Positions 44,558-53,219 of a DNA stretch of 64,000 nt are shown piece after piece. Numbering within the stretch: position 1 is the stretch's first letter; every line of letters starts with the position of its first letter. The translations under genes were made by a program, and so were the position numbers. The DNA lies in assembly GCF_029543125.1 (NCBI RefSeq), contig NZ_JARQWW010000001.1, positions 744,001 to 808,000 of the forward strand, written 5' to 3'. The notes below the pieces were generated by a model, which ran no database searches, was not told the DNA's origin, and worked only from the letters and a program-made list of their open reading frames with translations. The stretch is from Caulobacter segnis (GTDB lineage Bacteria; Pseudomonadota; Alphaproteobacteria; Caulobacterales; Caulobacteraceae).

Positions 44558-47119
44558 TCAGAAACGGCGGCTGAGCGAAAGGCTGAGAGTTCGAGGCTCG
44601 GCGCTCAGGGTCATCCGTTCGAGCCCGATGTCGGATTCGACCTTGAAGCGCCCCACCGCCGACAGGGCGTTGCGCACCTGGCCGATGACCGACCAGTCGG
44701 CGCCGTGCAGGCCGACGCTCAGGTCAGCAACCCAAAAGCCGCCCATCTGCTCGTAGTAGATGCTGTCGGTGCGATACTGCGAACCGGCCGTTCCCGTATA
44801 GGCGGCCGACAGGCCGAACGAGGCCGCAAGACCGTCAGAAACGCGACGGCGATAATCGAGTGAGGCCGACCCGGTGAGGGAAGGCTCAAAGGGCAGGTGG
44901 TCGCCCTCACGACCCGGCACGTCGGCCATGCCCTGGGCTTGATCCTTGATCAGACGACTATGGGCGTAACCGGCGGCGGCGCGCAGACGAAGGCCCGCCG
45001 CCGGCACCGCCTCGACCTCGGCCTCCAGACCCAGGATGCGTGACGCGCCGCCATTGCTCACGAATGTGAAGCTGGGAATGCGCCGGCGAACCTGCATGTC
45101 GAACCAGTCGATCCGATAGGCGGCGGCGTTGATCAGCAGCCGTCCGTCGAACAGCCGGTGTTTGATCCCCGCCTCGAAGCTGGTCACCTGGTCGGGTCTG
45201 AAGGCCACGAGGTCGGCGGGCAGGTTGGGCACGGTGTTCACTCCGCCCGGGCGAAATCCTTCCGACAGCTGCACCCAGGCCAGGGTTGTGGGCGAGGCCT
45301 GCCAGGCAAGATTGGCGCGGCCCACCCAACCCCGCGCCTCAGCGGATTGGCTGACCGGCGGCCCCGCGGCGGAGCCGTTGAGATACCCGGTCTGGATGAC
45401 CCGGGCGACCGAAGCCTTGTCATAGGCGTATCTGCGGCCGCCCAGGGTGAGGGCCCACCCGGGCGAGAACGCCAGCCGCGCTTCGCCGAACAGGGCCGTC
45501 TGCCCTGTCTCCACCGCGATGGTGCGCAAGAAGACCTGGCGCGCGGGCGTATAAGGCTCGCCGGTCGCCGGATCGGCCTGAAAGGTCCCGCTTTCGCTGT
45601 GATCCTCGCGGCTTTCCAGGAAGGCGCCGAGTGTCCAGCTGAGCGGGCCGTCGCCGCTGGAGGTCAGGCGCGCCTCGTGCGTCCAGGCGTCCACACGCGC
45701 GGGCTGACGGCCGACCACCGGAAGGACGCCCCGGACATAGGCGCGGTAAGCTTCCTTTTGGGCGGCGTCGCAGCTGGCGACCTCGGCGTACAAAGGACAC
45801 CACGTCGCCGGCGCGATCACCGCCGTGGTCGGCCGGTTGCTGTCGATGTAGCGCACGGTGTCCCAGCTGTAGCGCGCGCTGGTGACCGTGAGGCCCGCCC
45901 CGCCGAGGCTGGCGCGCAAGGTCGCGCCATAGAGGTCGAAATCGTTGGGAAACGGCAGGCGCACGGCATTGTCGGTGACGCCCACGCCAAGATGCTGGAA
46001 CCAGAAGCTGGCGTCATCCACGCGCTGGCGCTGCGAAAGCGCGATTGCGGTCAGCTCCACGTCCTCGCGCGGCGCGAACATCGCCTGGAGACGCCAGCCG
46101 CGCGTGCGGCTTTCATCGACGTCGGACAGCCCAAGCGCGACATTGTCCACCTGCCCGGGCGTGGCCAGATCGTAGACCACCCCCCTGATCGCGCCTCGGC
46201 CGCCCGCGAAGGGCAGATTGCCGACCGCTTGAAGACCGGTGGCGCCCGATCCGCCCCTGGCGCTCCAGACACGTCCGCGGACCCGCCCGTAGCCTTCGTT
46301 TGGATCGGGCGGGTTGAACAGCAGGCGCAGCGTGCCGCTGATCGATCCCGCTCCATAGAGCGTGCCTTGCGGGCCGCGCAGGACCTCGACCCGCTCCATG
46401 TCCACGAGCGCCAGGTCAGGGCTCATCTGGCTGACATCGGACGTGGCGGTGCTGGGCCCGGCCACCGGCGTCTCTCCGAAATAGAGGCCCACCGTGTTCT
46501 CGCCCGAACTTTGAACGCCGCGTATGGTGAGCCTGCGCTGGCCCGGACCGTTCTCGGTGAGGTTGAGGCCCGGCGCGAGGCGCTTGAGGTCGTCCAGGCC
46601 CTCGACCCCGAGGTCCTCCAGCCTGGGTCCGGTAAGGGCGGAGATGCTGGCCGCCGCGCCCTGCAGCAGGGCCGGCCGTTTGAAGGCGGTGATCATCACC
46701 TCGGCCAACTCCAACGGCGGCTCGACGAGCCTTGGGCCGTCGTTGCGCGGCAGCGGCGGAGCCGCGCCCGGCCTGCGACGGACCAGAAATGCGCGGGGGC
46801 CCGTGCGCACCGCCTCCAGATCGGCCTGGCCGCTGATCGCGGCGGCGAGAGCCCGCTCGGCGTCCATCCGCCCGATCACCGGCGCGGACTGACGTCCGGC
46901 CATCAGGTCCGGCGCAAAGAGCGTATCGATCCCGGCTGTGAGCGCCACGGCGCGCAGGGCCTGCCCGAGAGGCTGCGCCGGAAGTTGGTAGGACCGCTCG
47001 GCGACATCGGCTGCGGCGCGCGCGACACCCTGCGCTCCGCGCGCCGCCTGCGCCTCCTGGGAGGCGGCGGACGCGGCGGCCAGCAAGGTGGCCGCCAGGA
47101 GGCCCCGCCGCGCCGCCAA
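44558..47119 (-). CDS. FecA-like TonB-dependent receptor with STN signalling domain
   Basis: 853 residues. After a signal peptide, residues 40-115 are a secretin/TonB N-terminal (STN) domain (SYQLPAQPLGQALRAVALTA, GIDTLFAPDLMAGRQS), which talks to a FecR anti-sigma factor. The plug has AEVMITAFKRP, VERVEVLRGPQGTLYGAGSI, and the barrel ends LSLSRRF. It lies 4 bases after fecR in one operon (fecI-fecR-receptor). The ligand is unknown: the FecIR type is best known for iron chelates, but the gene neighbours here are amidohydrolases rather than iron genes. Confidence 0.9.
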   Translation of the reverse strand: MAARRGLLAATLLAAASAASQEAQAARGAQGVARAAADVAERSYQLPAQPLGQALRAVALTAGIDTLFAPDLMAGRQSAPVIGRMDAERALAAAISGQADLEAVRTGPRAFLVRRRPGAAPPLPRNDGPRLVEPPLELAEVMITAFKRPALLQGAAASISALTGPRLEDLGVEGLDDLKRLAPGLNLTENGPGQRRLTIRGVQSSGENTVGLYFGETPVAGPSTATSDVSQMSPDLALVDMERVEVLRGPQGTLYGAGSISGTLRLLFNPPDPNEGYGRVRGRVWSARGGSGATGLQAVGNLPFAGGRGAIRGVVYDLATPGQVDNVALGLSDVDESRTRGWRLQAMFAPREDVELTAIALSQRQRVDDASFWFQHLGVGVTDNAVRLPFPNDFDLYGATLRASLGGAGLTVTSARYSWDTVRYIDSNRPTTAVIAPATWCPLYAEVASCDAAQKEAYRAYVRGVLPVVGRQPARVDAWTHEARLTSSGDGPLSWTLGAFLESREDHSESGTFQADPATGEPYTPARQVFLRTIAVETGQTALFGEARLAFSPGWALTLGGRRYAYDKASVARVIQTGYLNGSAAGPPVSQSAEARGWVGRANLAWQASPTTLAWVQLSEGFRPGGVNTVPNLPADLVAFRPDQVTSFEAGIKHRLFDGRLLINAAAYRIDWFDMQVRRRIPSFTFVSNGGASRILGLEAEVEAVPAAGLRLRAAAGYAHSRLIKDQAQGMADVPGREGDHLPFEPSLTGSASLDYRRRVSDGLAASFGLSAAYTGTAGSQYRTDSIYYEQMGGFWVADLSVGLHGADWSVIGQVRNALSAVGRFKVESDIGLERMTLSAEPRTLSLSLSRRF

Positions 47120-47123
47120 GGCG

Positions 47124-48044
47124 TCAGCCGGCGCCGCCGGCCCGCGGCGTCAGACGGATGACGCCGTCGCGGCGGACCACATCGACCGGCAGGATCTGCG
47201 CCGCCGCCCTGGCGAAGTCGAGGCTGCGGCCCGTCTGATAGACGCCGCTGACCTTCAGGTCCGCCACCGCCGGATCGGCGACGAGCGGGGTTGCGCTGTA
47301 GCGGTTGAGTTCAGCGCAGGCGGAACCCAGCCGGTCCTCGTCGAACACCAGGCGACCCAGACGCCAGGCGGTGAGCTTGTCCATCGAAGGACGATCCACG
47401 CGGCCCGCGGCGTCGACCCGGTCGCCCGCGACGAGCACCACGCCCGGACCCGATGGACCGTCCATGCGGGCGCGGCCCGAGAGCACCGCCGCCGAAAGGC
47501 CGTCCAGCTCAAGCCGGACGTCGGCGTTCACCGCCGTGGCCGTCAGGGTGCAGCCGCCGCCCTCCAGCACGACGCCATCGGGCGTGAGCATGGCGGCCGC
47601 CAGATTGATGCGCCCTCGATCGAGCTGAAGGTGCAGACTGTCGGCGCGCCGCACCCGCACCTTGGTGTCGGTGTCGAGCACCAGACTGCACCCGCCGCCC
47701 AGGTCCACGCTGCGGCGCTCCCCTACGGCGGTTTCGATCGTCTGGGATCGCGCGGTCGACCAAAGGCCGATCCCGACGCCCCCGGCGCAGACCGCGCCCA
47801 GACCGGCGAACACCGCACGCCGATCAACCGTCCTGCGCGGCTTCTCCGCCTTCAGGCCGGTAGCGGCCGCTTCGAACACCAGAGTCACCCGGTCAAAGGC
47901 TTCGGCATGGCGCGGATCGGCGGCCAGCCAGGCGCGGAAGCGCGCCTCGTCCTGGCGCGTGCGGTCGTCGGCGTGCAGCCGCGCCACCCAGGCGCCGGCC
48001 GCCTCCATGATGGCCGTCGGAATCTTCTCGGAGGGACGCGACAT
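47124..48044 (-). CDS. FecR-like transmembrane anti-sigma factor
   Basis: 306 residues. The N-terminal cytoplasmic domain has the FecR pattern (AGAWVARLHADDRTRQDEAR, FRAWLAADPRHAEAFDRV), one membrane helix (AVFAGLGAVCAGGVGIGLWS), then the periplasmic FecR domain (GERRSVDLGGGCSLVLDTDT, AGDRVDAAG) and a C-terminal STN-interacting part. It starts on the base next to the sigma-factor stop. It should relay ligand binding from the receptor STN domain to the sigma factor. Confidence 0.92.
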   Translation of the reverse strand: MSRPSEKIPTAIMEAAGAWVARLHADDRTRQDEARFRAWLAADPRHAEAFDRVTLVFEAAATGLKAEKPRRTVDRRAVFAGLGAVCAGGVGIGLWSTARSQTIETAVGERRSVDLGGGCSLVLDTDTKVRVRRADSLHLQLDRGRINLAAAMLTPDGVVLEGGGCTLTATAVNADVRLELDGLSAAVLSGRARMDGPSGPGVVLVAGDRVDAAGRVDRPSMDKLTAWRLGRLVFDEDRLGSACAELNRYSATPLVADPAVADLKVSGVYQTGRSLDFARAAAQILPVDVVRRDGVIRLTPRAGGAG

Positions 48045-48527
48045 TCACCAACCTTCGGACCAGGTCGCCAGGAAGACGGCGGCCTTGGCGATATGCTTTT
48101 CGACCGCGCTTTGGCTGATGCCCAGCTCCTGCGCGATCTCACGATACTTTTTGCCCTCGACGCGCTGCATCAGAAAGATGCGTCGCGTGGTGGGGGAAAG
48201 CCGATCAAGCCCTTCACGCACGCGCTTCAGGCGCTCCCGCGCCACCAGCGCCTCGTCCTGCGCCACCTGATCGACGGCGGCGGATGCGCAGACCGTCTCG
48301 AACGGCTTGTGGTCGATCCACTTGCCCCGGCGTTGCTGGTCGATGCCGATGTTCACGGCGGTGCGCAGCAGGAAGGCCTCGGGATCCTGGACGGCATGAG
48401 TCTGCCGGTAGCGATGCAGACGCAGATAGGCCGCCTGCAGCAGCTCCTCTCCATCCGCCGACGGCCAGAGCCGGCGCTTCAGGCGGCCGAGCAATGACGC
48501 CCAGCTTTCCTTGTCCACTTCCAACAT
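48045..48527 (-). CDS. FecI-type ECF sigma factor
   Basis: 160 residues with region 2 (GEELLQAAYLRLHRYRQTHA, DPEAFLLRTAVNIGIDQQRR) and region 4 (LDRLSPTTRRIFLMQRVEGK, KYREIAQELGISQSAVEKHI), the FecI pattern. Followed without a gap by fecR. It should transcribe the receptor operon when the ligand is present. Not of the EcfG type, so its promoters differ from the stress promoters described elsewhere. Confidence 0.92.
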   Translation of the reverse strand: MLEVDKESWASLLGRLKRRLWPSADGEELLQAAYLRLHRYRQTHAVQDPEAFLLRTAVNIGIDQQRRGKWIDHKPFETVCASAAVDQVAQDEALVARERLKRVREGLDRLSPTTRRIFLMQRVEGKKYREIAQELGISQSAVEKHIAKAAVFLATWSEGW

Positions 48528-48851
48528 GCGGTCCCCTATCCGCCCTGGCGGAGGACGCCCTCCGACAAGGGCGATGATGGGGCATGAGGCGGCGGCGCAA
48601 ACCGCCCGACGCGGTGCGCGGAACGCAATTGACGCCGATCGCGCAAAATGACGGCGCCATGATGAAAATGTGAACGATTTCCGTAGGTTGAATACAATCT
48701 AGGCGCGTGTCGACGCGGCCCGGACGCAGGGTTCCGGCCGTGGGCTCGGAGCGACGTCGCCGTCGCTCCGATCCGTGGGGAAGGCGTGAGGTGGAGGGCG
48801 CCTTCCGGGTACTGACGCCGCACCGTCGCGCACGGCTCGGCGCCTTCAGCA
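48528..48851. other. Intergenic region upstream of fecI
   Basis: No gene. It contains the strong hairpin at 48746-48771 and an AT-richer part near 48655-48705 that probably includes the fecI promoter; no confident -35/-10 could be assigned. Confidence 0.5.
48746..48771 (-). terminator. Perfect 11-bp hairpin after amidohydrolase 2
   Basis: Arms TCGGAGCGACG and CGTCGCTCCGA with a four-base loop, 80 bases after the amidohydrolase stop. No T-run, so Rho-independent termination is uncertain; it could instead be an mRNA 3' stabiliser. Confidence 0.45.
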
Positions 48852-50354
48852 TCAGCTGAACTTGATGCTCTGGGCCTGCGGGCCGAAACGAGCCTGAGCC
48901 TCGGCCAGCTTGCGTTTGAGCCGGGTGAAATCGTGGCCGATCATGCGCCCGCCGCGCTTCTTGGCGACGCCGCCGATCCAGACGCTGTCGATGTCGCTCG
49001 ACTGGGCGAAGGTCACCACGCGATCAGCCAGCGTGCCGAGCATGCCAAAGCCGATCCGGTCGGTCTTGACGAGCAGCATGTCCGCCCGTTTGCCCACCGT
49101 AAGGGTGCCCGTGACATCGCCCAGGCCGATCGCCTGCGCCCCCATCCGCGTCGCAAAATCCAGCACATCCTCGGACTTGTACGCGCCGTTGATCTTGCGG
49201 CCTTCCGGCTCGAGATAGAGATTCCAAAAGCCCGCGCGCACATGCTCGAAGTAGTCGCTCGGCAGGGCCAGGCTCACATCGACCCCGACGCCGGCGGGAA
49301 CGCCCGCGGCCCGGGCACGGCCATGCACCGAGGCGCCGCGGCCCGCCGAGACATACGGGAATTCGCCCATGGCCGTGGCGCAGATCATGCCGCCGGTCCG
49401 GCGAAGCAGGGCCAGCTCCTCGTCGGTCAGTTGATTGCCATGCGCCACGTGGAAATCGGGACCTAACAGGCCGGCGTCGAACAGATCGGCGATGCCGCTG
49501 CCGCGATGGCCCACATGGCCGACCGCATGCGGCTTTTCGGGACGATGGATGTGAGCGGCGATCATCTTCACGCCGGTAGCCCGCGCACGCGTCCATTCGG
49601 CCTTCACCAGATCAATGGGGTCGCCCAGGCCGGTGCTCGGGCACAGCCCCATCTGCAAAGGTCCCGAACCGCTCAACACTTCGGACTGGATGGCGGCGGC
49701 GGTCCGCCAGTGGGTCTCGGTGCTGCGCGCGATGCGCAGGGCATGAGCTTGCTCGAGTGAGACCGTCGAGCCGGGCCCGTAGTTGGACGACACGCCCAGT
49801 TGGAACGCGAACCAACCGGCGACGCCGGATTCCTTGAGGCCGCGCGCGGCGCCCAGGGCCTGCGCCTGGGTCGGCTGGCCGTGAGCGAAATCGATAAGGC
49901 TGGTCACCCCGCTGTCGATCGCCTGCAGTCCGCCGATCAGGCCGGCCAGGTGATTGTCCTCAGGGGTGAGGCACACGATCGTGCGCATCTTCCACTCCTG
50001 ATAGGTGGAGTAGCCCTTGGGGTGAAACTTCGTCAGGCGGCCGGCGTCGGCGATCTCCCACACGTGCCGGTGACCGTCGATCATGCCGGGCATGAGGATG
50101 TGGCCAGTTGCATCCACCACTTCGGCTCCGCCAGCCGACAGTCCCTTGCCGATCGCGGCGATCTTGCCGTCGGCGACCAGGACGTCGGCGCCCGCGACCT
50201 CGCCGGTCTTCGGGTCCATGGTCAGAACATCCGCGCCCTTGATGAGGAGCGGACGGACGGTCTTGGGCGACGGCTGGGCCTTGGCGGGCGCGGCGGCCGC
50301 GGTCGCGGCGGCGGCCGACAGACGCAAGAAGGCGCTGCGGGTCAGGCTGGTCAC
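48852..50354 (-). CDS. Secreted amidohydrolase-superfamily enzyme (paralogue 2)
   Basis: 500 residues. A signal peptide (FLRLSAAAATAAAAPAKAQ) is followed by the same core as paralogue 1: PGMIDGHRHVWEIADAGR with HxH, SLIDFAHGQPTQAQALGAAR, an extra IAAHIHRPEKPH segment, FHVAHGNQLTDEEL, and GTLTVGKRADMLLVKTDRIG. The closely shared motifs suggest a duplication. It lies upstream of the FecIR operon on the same strand but with its own 3' hairpin. Periplasmic hydrolysis or deamination of a cyclic substrate is the inference. Confidence 0.87.
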   Translation of the reverse strand: MTSLTRSAFLRLSAAAATAAAAPAKAQPSPKTVRPLLIKGADVLTMDPKTGEVAGADVLVADGKIAAIGKGLSAGGAEVVDATGHILMPGMIDGHRHVWEIADAGRLTKFHPKGYSTYQEWKMRTIVCLTPEDNHLAGLIGGLQAIDSGVTSLIDFAHGQPTQAQALGAARGLKESGVAGWFAFQLGVSSNYGPGSTVSLEQAHALRIARSTETHWRTAAAIQSEVLSGSGPLQMGLCPSTGLGDPIDLVKAEWTRARATGVKMIAAHIHRPEKPHAVGHVGHRGSGIADLFDAGLLGPDFHVAHGNQLTDEELALLRRTGGMICATAMGEFPYVSAGRGASVHGRARAAGVPAGVGVDVSLALPSDYFEHVRAGFWNLYLEPEGRKINGAYKSEDVLDFATRMGAQAIGLGDVTGTLTVGKRADMLLVKTDRIGFGMLGTLADRVVTFAQSSDIDSVWIGGVAKKRGGRMIGHDFTRLKRKLAEAQARFGPQAQSIKFS

Positions 50355-50503
50355 TGGTTCTTCCCCCTGTCATCGGCGAGAGGCCGGCGCAGCAAGGACG
50401 AACGAGGTCGCGTTTACCTCACCCTCGCCGCGGGTTTTCCTCCAAGCCGCACGAACGGCCCAAGCGAGCGCGCCGATGCGTCGGCCTTGCAGACCGCAAT
50501 TTC

Positions 50504-50526
50504 CTTAATTAAATTGAATTAAATAG
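50504..50526 (+). promoter_or_regulatory. AT-rich ROK-type operator upstream of the sugar kinase
   Basis: An imperfect palindrome made of TTAAATT and AATTAAA half-sites around a G, conspicuous in GC-rich DNA, 44 bases before the kinase start. The 12-base core CTTAATTAAATT recurs exactly at 62086-62097 in front of the glycan operon. Confidence 0.55.
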
Positions 50527-50570
50527 TGATCGATCGGCGGAGCGCGCCAGATCGGCGTCGAGGGGCGGCG

Positions 50571-51569
50571 ATGTTATATATCGGAGTCGATCTGGGCGGC
50601 ACGAAGATCGAGGCGGCCGCCCTCTCCGACGACGGCGCCGTACTTGCCCGCGAACGCACCGCCACGCCGGACAACTACGACGCCGCTCTGCAGACCATCC
50701 GACAGCTGACCACATCCGTCGAGGGCGCGGCCCGCAACGCCCTGCCTGCGCTCGGGCTTAACCCCGGCATAGGGGTCGGCGCCCCGGGATCCGTGTCGCC
50801 CAAGGCCGGCATCGTGCGCAACGCCAACGCCGTCTGGCTCAACGGAAGAGCTTTTCGGGAGGATCTGCAGACCCTGCTCGGCCGCCCCGTGGCGGTGTCC
50901 AACGACGCAAACTGCCTGGCCCTGTCAGAGGCACTGGACGGCGCGGCAGCCGGGGCCGCAAGCGTCGCGGCGATCATCCTGGGCACGGGATACGGCGGCG
51001 GGCTGGTGATCAACGGCAAGCTGGTGGAGGGCGCCAACGGCCTCGCCGGAGAAATCGGCCATGTAGGTTTGCCCTGGCCGAATGAAGACGAGGTCCCGGG
51101 GCCGGCCTGCTGGTGCGGCCGCCACGGCTGCGCCGAGACTTTCGTGTCGGGGACCGGGTTCGCCCGGGACTTCAAGACCAGGACAGGCCGAAATCTCACC
51201 GCCCGCGAGATCATCGCCGCCGCCCAAGCCGGCGACGAAGACGCAGAACAGGCCTTCGATCGCCTGCTTTCGCGTCTGGGTCGCGCCTTGGCGGGCCTTG
51301 TGAACACATATGACCCCGAAGTCTTTGTCTTGGGCGGAGGGTTGTCCAACGTGACGTCGCTCTATGAGCGGCTTCCGGCATACGTGGCGCCCTATGTTTT
51401 CTCCGATGCCTGGGCGGCCAGGTTTGTCCCGGCCCGTTTCGGAGACAGCTCCGGCGTGCGTGGCGCCGCCTATCTATGGCGCGAGACCGGCGCGGCTGAT
51501 GCGCCACAGCCGATCGCCCCGAGCTTGACTTTGACAGCGTTGTCCGCTGACGGTTCGCTTTCTGTCTGA
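50571..51569 (+). CDS. ROK-family sugar kinase
   Basis: 332 residues. ATP-binding GVDLGGTKIEAAALSDDG at the start, VSNDANCLALSEALDG with the catalytic Asp, the ILGTGYGGGLV loop, and the ROK zinc-binding signature PACWCGRHGCAETFVSG (CxCGxxGCxE). ROK kinases phosphorylate glucose, fructose, mannose or N-acetyl-hexosamines; the linked GH92 enzyme releases mannose, which would fit, but this is inference. Start 50571 is chosen because the hydrophobic first strand begins there. Co-directional with the ROK regulator nine bases on. Confidence 0.9.
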   Translation: MLYIGVDLGGTKIEAAALSDDGAVLARERTATPDNYDAALQTIRQLTTSVEGAARNALPALGLNPGIGVGAPGSVSPKAGIVRNANAVWLNGRAFREDLQTLLGRPVAVSNDANCLALSEALDGAAAGAASVAAIILGTGYGGGLVINGKLVEGANGLAGEIGHVGLPWPNEDEVPGPACWCGRHGCAETFVSGTGFARDFKTRTGRNLTAREIIAAAQAGDEDAEQAFDRLLSRLGRALAGLVNTYDPEVFVLGGGLSNVTSLYERLPAYVAPYVFSDAWAARFVPARFGDSSGVRGAAYLWRETGAADAPQPIAPSLTLTALSADGSLSV

Positions 51570-51578
51570 ACGCGCCAA

Positions 51579-52793
51579 ATGTCCTTGATCCCACGATCCG
51601 CCGCCGCCCTCGACAGCCTGTCGGGCACCAATCTGGAGCGCGCCGGAGAGCACAATCAGCGCGTCATCCTGCAGGCGATCCGCAGCGCCGGTTCGATCAC
51701 CAGAAGCGACCTGACCGCCATCACCGGCCTGACCGCGCCGACCGTCTCCAACATCACCAACCGCCTGCTCTCCGACGGTTTCATCAAGAAGGCCGGCAAG
51801 ACCGAGGGCGGCCGAGGTCAGCCGGCCACCAAGTTTGTCATTGACGCCGACAGCGCCTATGCGCTGGGTCTCAATATCGACCGGGACCACACCACCCTGG
51901 TGCTCATGGACTTCATCGGCCAGGTGAAGGACCGCGTCTGCGTCGAAGGCCACTTCGCCCTGCCGGACGCCGTGCTGAGCTTTGTCCAAAATCAGCTGGC
52001 GCGTCTTCGGAGCGAGGGCCGCATCGACCTGAGCCGCTTGGCGGGGATCGGCATCGGCATCCCGGATGATCTTGGCCGCATCCCCTTGCCCAACAAGCCG
52101 GCGGCCTACGAGGCCTGGTCGCAGATCGATGTATGCGGCTTCTTCTCCGACGCCCTTGGCCTGCCGGCCTGCATGGAGAACGACGCCACCGCAGCGGCCA
52201 TAGGCGAACTGCATTTCGGCAGCGGCGCGCCGCATCAGAACTTCATCTTCACCCTGATCAGCGCCGGTCTCGGCAGCGGCCTGATCATCGGCGGCCAGCC
52301 CTATCGCGGGTCGGACAACAGGAGCGGCGAGATCGCCTTTGTCAGCCGAGATCTGATGGCCGCCGCAAAAGGCGGCGGCATTCTGCAGGACGAGGTGTCC
52401 CTCTACGCCCTCTACGCCTTCATGGGAAAGCGCGGCCTGGCGGTCTCCACTCCGGAGGACGTAAACTTGGAAGATCCCGAGCATGTGGCGGCGCTGCGGG
52501 CTTGGGCCGATCACGCCGCCGATGAGCTGCTCGGCACGGTCGCGATCATCAACTGCGTGCTGAACCCCGCAGTCCATTTCATCGGCGGACGACTGCCCAA
52601 GCTTGTCGCCGAGCACGTCTGCGACCGGCTGAACGCAAGGATCGGGGAGGCGCTGCCACGCGTGCCCAAGATCGCCCCCTTCAAGCCGGCCACCGCCGCT
52701 GAGGACGCCGCGCCTATGGGGGCAGCCATGCTGCTCTTCCAAAACCGCTTCCTGCTCAATCCGGAAGCGCTGATGAAGACGCAGGCCAGCTGA
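51579..52793 (+). CDS. ROK-family transcriptional repressor
   Basis: 404 residues. An N-terminal winged helix-turn-helix (QRVILQAIRSAGSITRSDLT, GLTAPTVSNITNRLLSDGFI) precedes the ROK sensor domain (LGLNIDRDHTTLVLMDFIG, MENDATAAAIGELHFGSG). The normal zinc cysteines of ROK proteins are not visible, so its effector pocket may be specialised. It is nine bases after the ROK kinase and is the obvious candidate to bind the AT-rich sites at 50504 and 62086. Confidence 0.88.
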   Translation: MSLIPRSAAALDSLSGTNLERAGEHNQRVILQAIRSAGSITRSDLTAITGLTAPTVSNITNRLLSDGFIKKAGKTEGGRGQPATKFVIDADSAYALGLNIDRDHTTLVLMDFIGQVKDRVCVEGHFALPDAVLSFVQNQLARLRSEGRIDLSRLAGIGIGIPDDLGRIPLPNKPAAYEAWSQIDVCGFFSDALGLPACMENDATAAAIGELHFGSGAPHQNFIFTLISAGLGSGLIIGGQPYRGSDNRSGEIAFVSRDLMAAAKGGGILQDEVSLYALYAFMGKRGLAVSTPEDVNLEDPEHVAALRAWADHAADELLGTVAIINCVLNPAVHFIGGRLPKLVAEHVCDRLNARIGEALPRVPKIAPFKPATAAEDAAPMGAAMLLFQNRFLLNPEALMKTQAS

Positions 52794-52900
52794 TCTGACC
52801 TCACCAGGGCTTTGCGCCGGCCCTACAGGGTCTCGGGAAAATTTCTGAAGCGCCCACCCGGCCCCGCCTTATGCGGCGGTCAGACATCCTGCGTTCGCGC

Positions 52901-53150
52901 TCACAGCTCGACATCATCGAGAGGCGCCGGCCCTGCATCGAAATCGTCCGGAAAGGCGTCTTCTGGCTCCATCGGCGACAACCGCTTCAAAAGCTCGACG
53001 AAACTCGGCTTACTTTCAGGTTCGAGGATCAGTCTGTCACCTTGCCTGTGAATGCGTACGCACGGGCCCGAAACCAGAGCCCAGCCGAAATACGAACGGC
53101 CCGGCCGCGACCGTTCCGAAACCAGCTTGGCCTAAGGAGCGTCGCAGCGA
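52901..53150 (-). pseudogene. Frameshifted VapB-like antitoxin remnant
   Basis: Two frames on the minus strand complement each other. One reads FRNGRGRAVRISAGLWF, like the N-terminal NGxSQAVRxP motif of VapB-type AbrB antitoxins. The other, starting about 40 bases later, reads VRIHRQGDRLILEPESKPSF, then VELLKRLSPMEPEDAFPDDF, the usual VapB C-terminal half, to a TGA at 52901-52903. A frameshift separates them, the start is degenerate, and no VapC PIN-domain toxin is adjacent. The rest of the 52794-53219 interval holds nothing else I can identify. Confidence 0.55.
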
Positions 53151-53219
53151 GCAGCAGGCCCGCACCATGACAACTTCCAGCCATATGCCATGCCGGGTGC
53201 TGCCCGCCCATTTGAAATT

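Noticed and set aside
45158..47161. 667-codon plus-strand frame opposite the FecA-like receptor
   Set aside because: Antisense shadow; composition is Arg/Gly/Ala-rich without domain pattern.
52812..53170. Two plus-strand frames of 79 and 99 codons after the ROK regulator
   Set aside because: No ribosome-binding site and no protein pattern; the minus strand of the same DNA reads as a VapB remnant.
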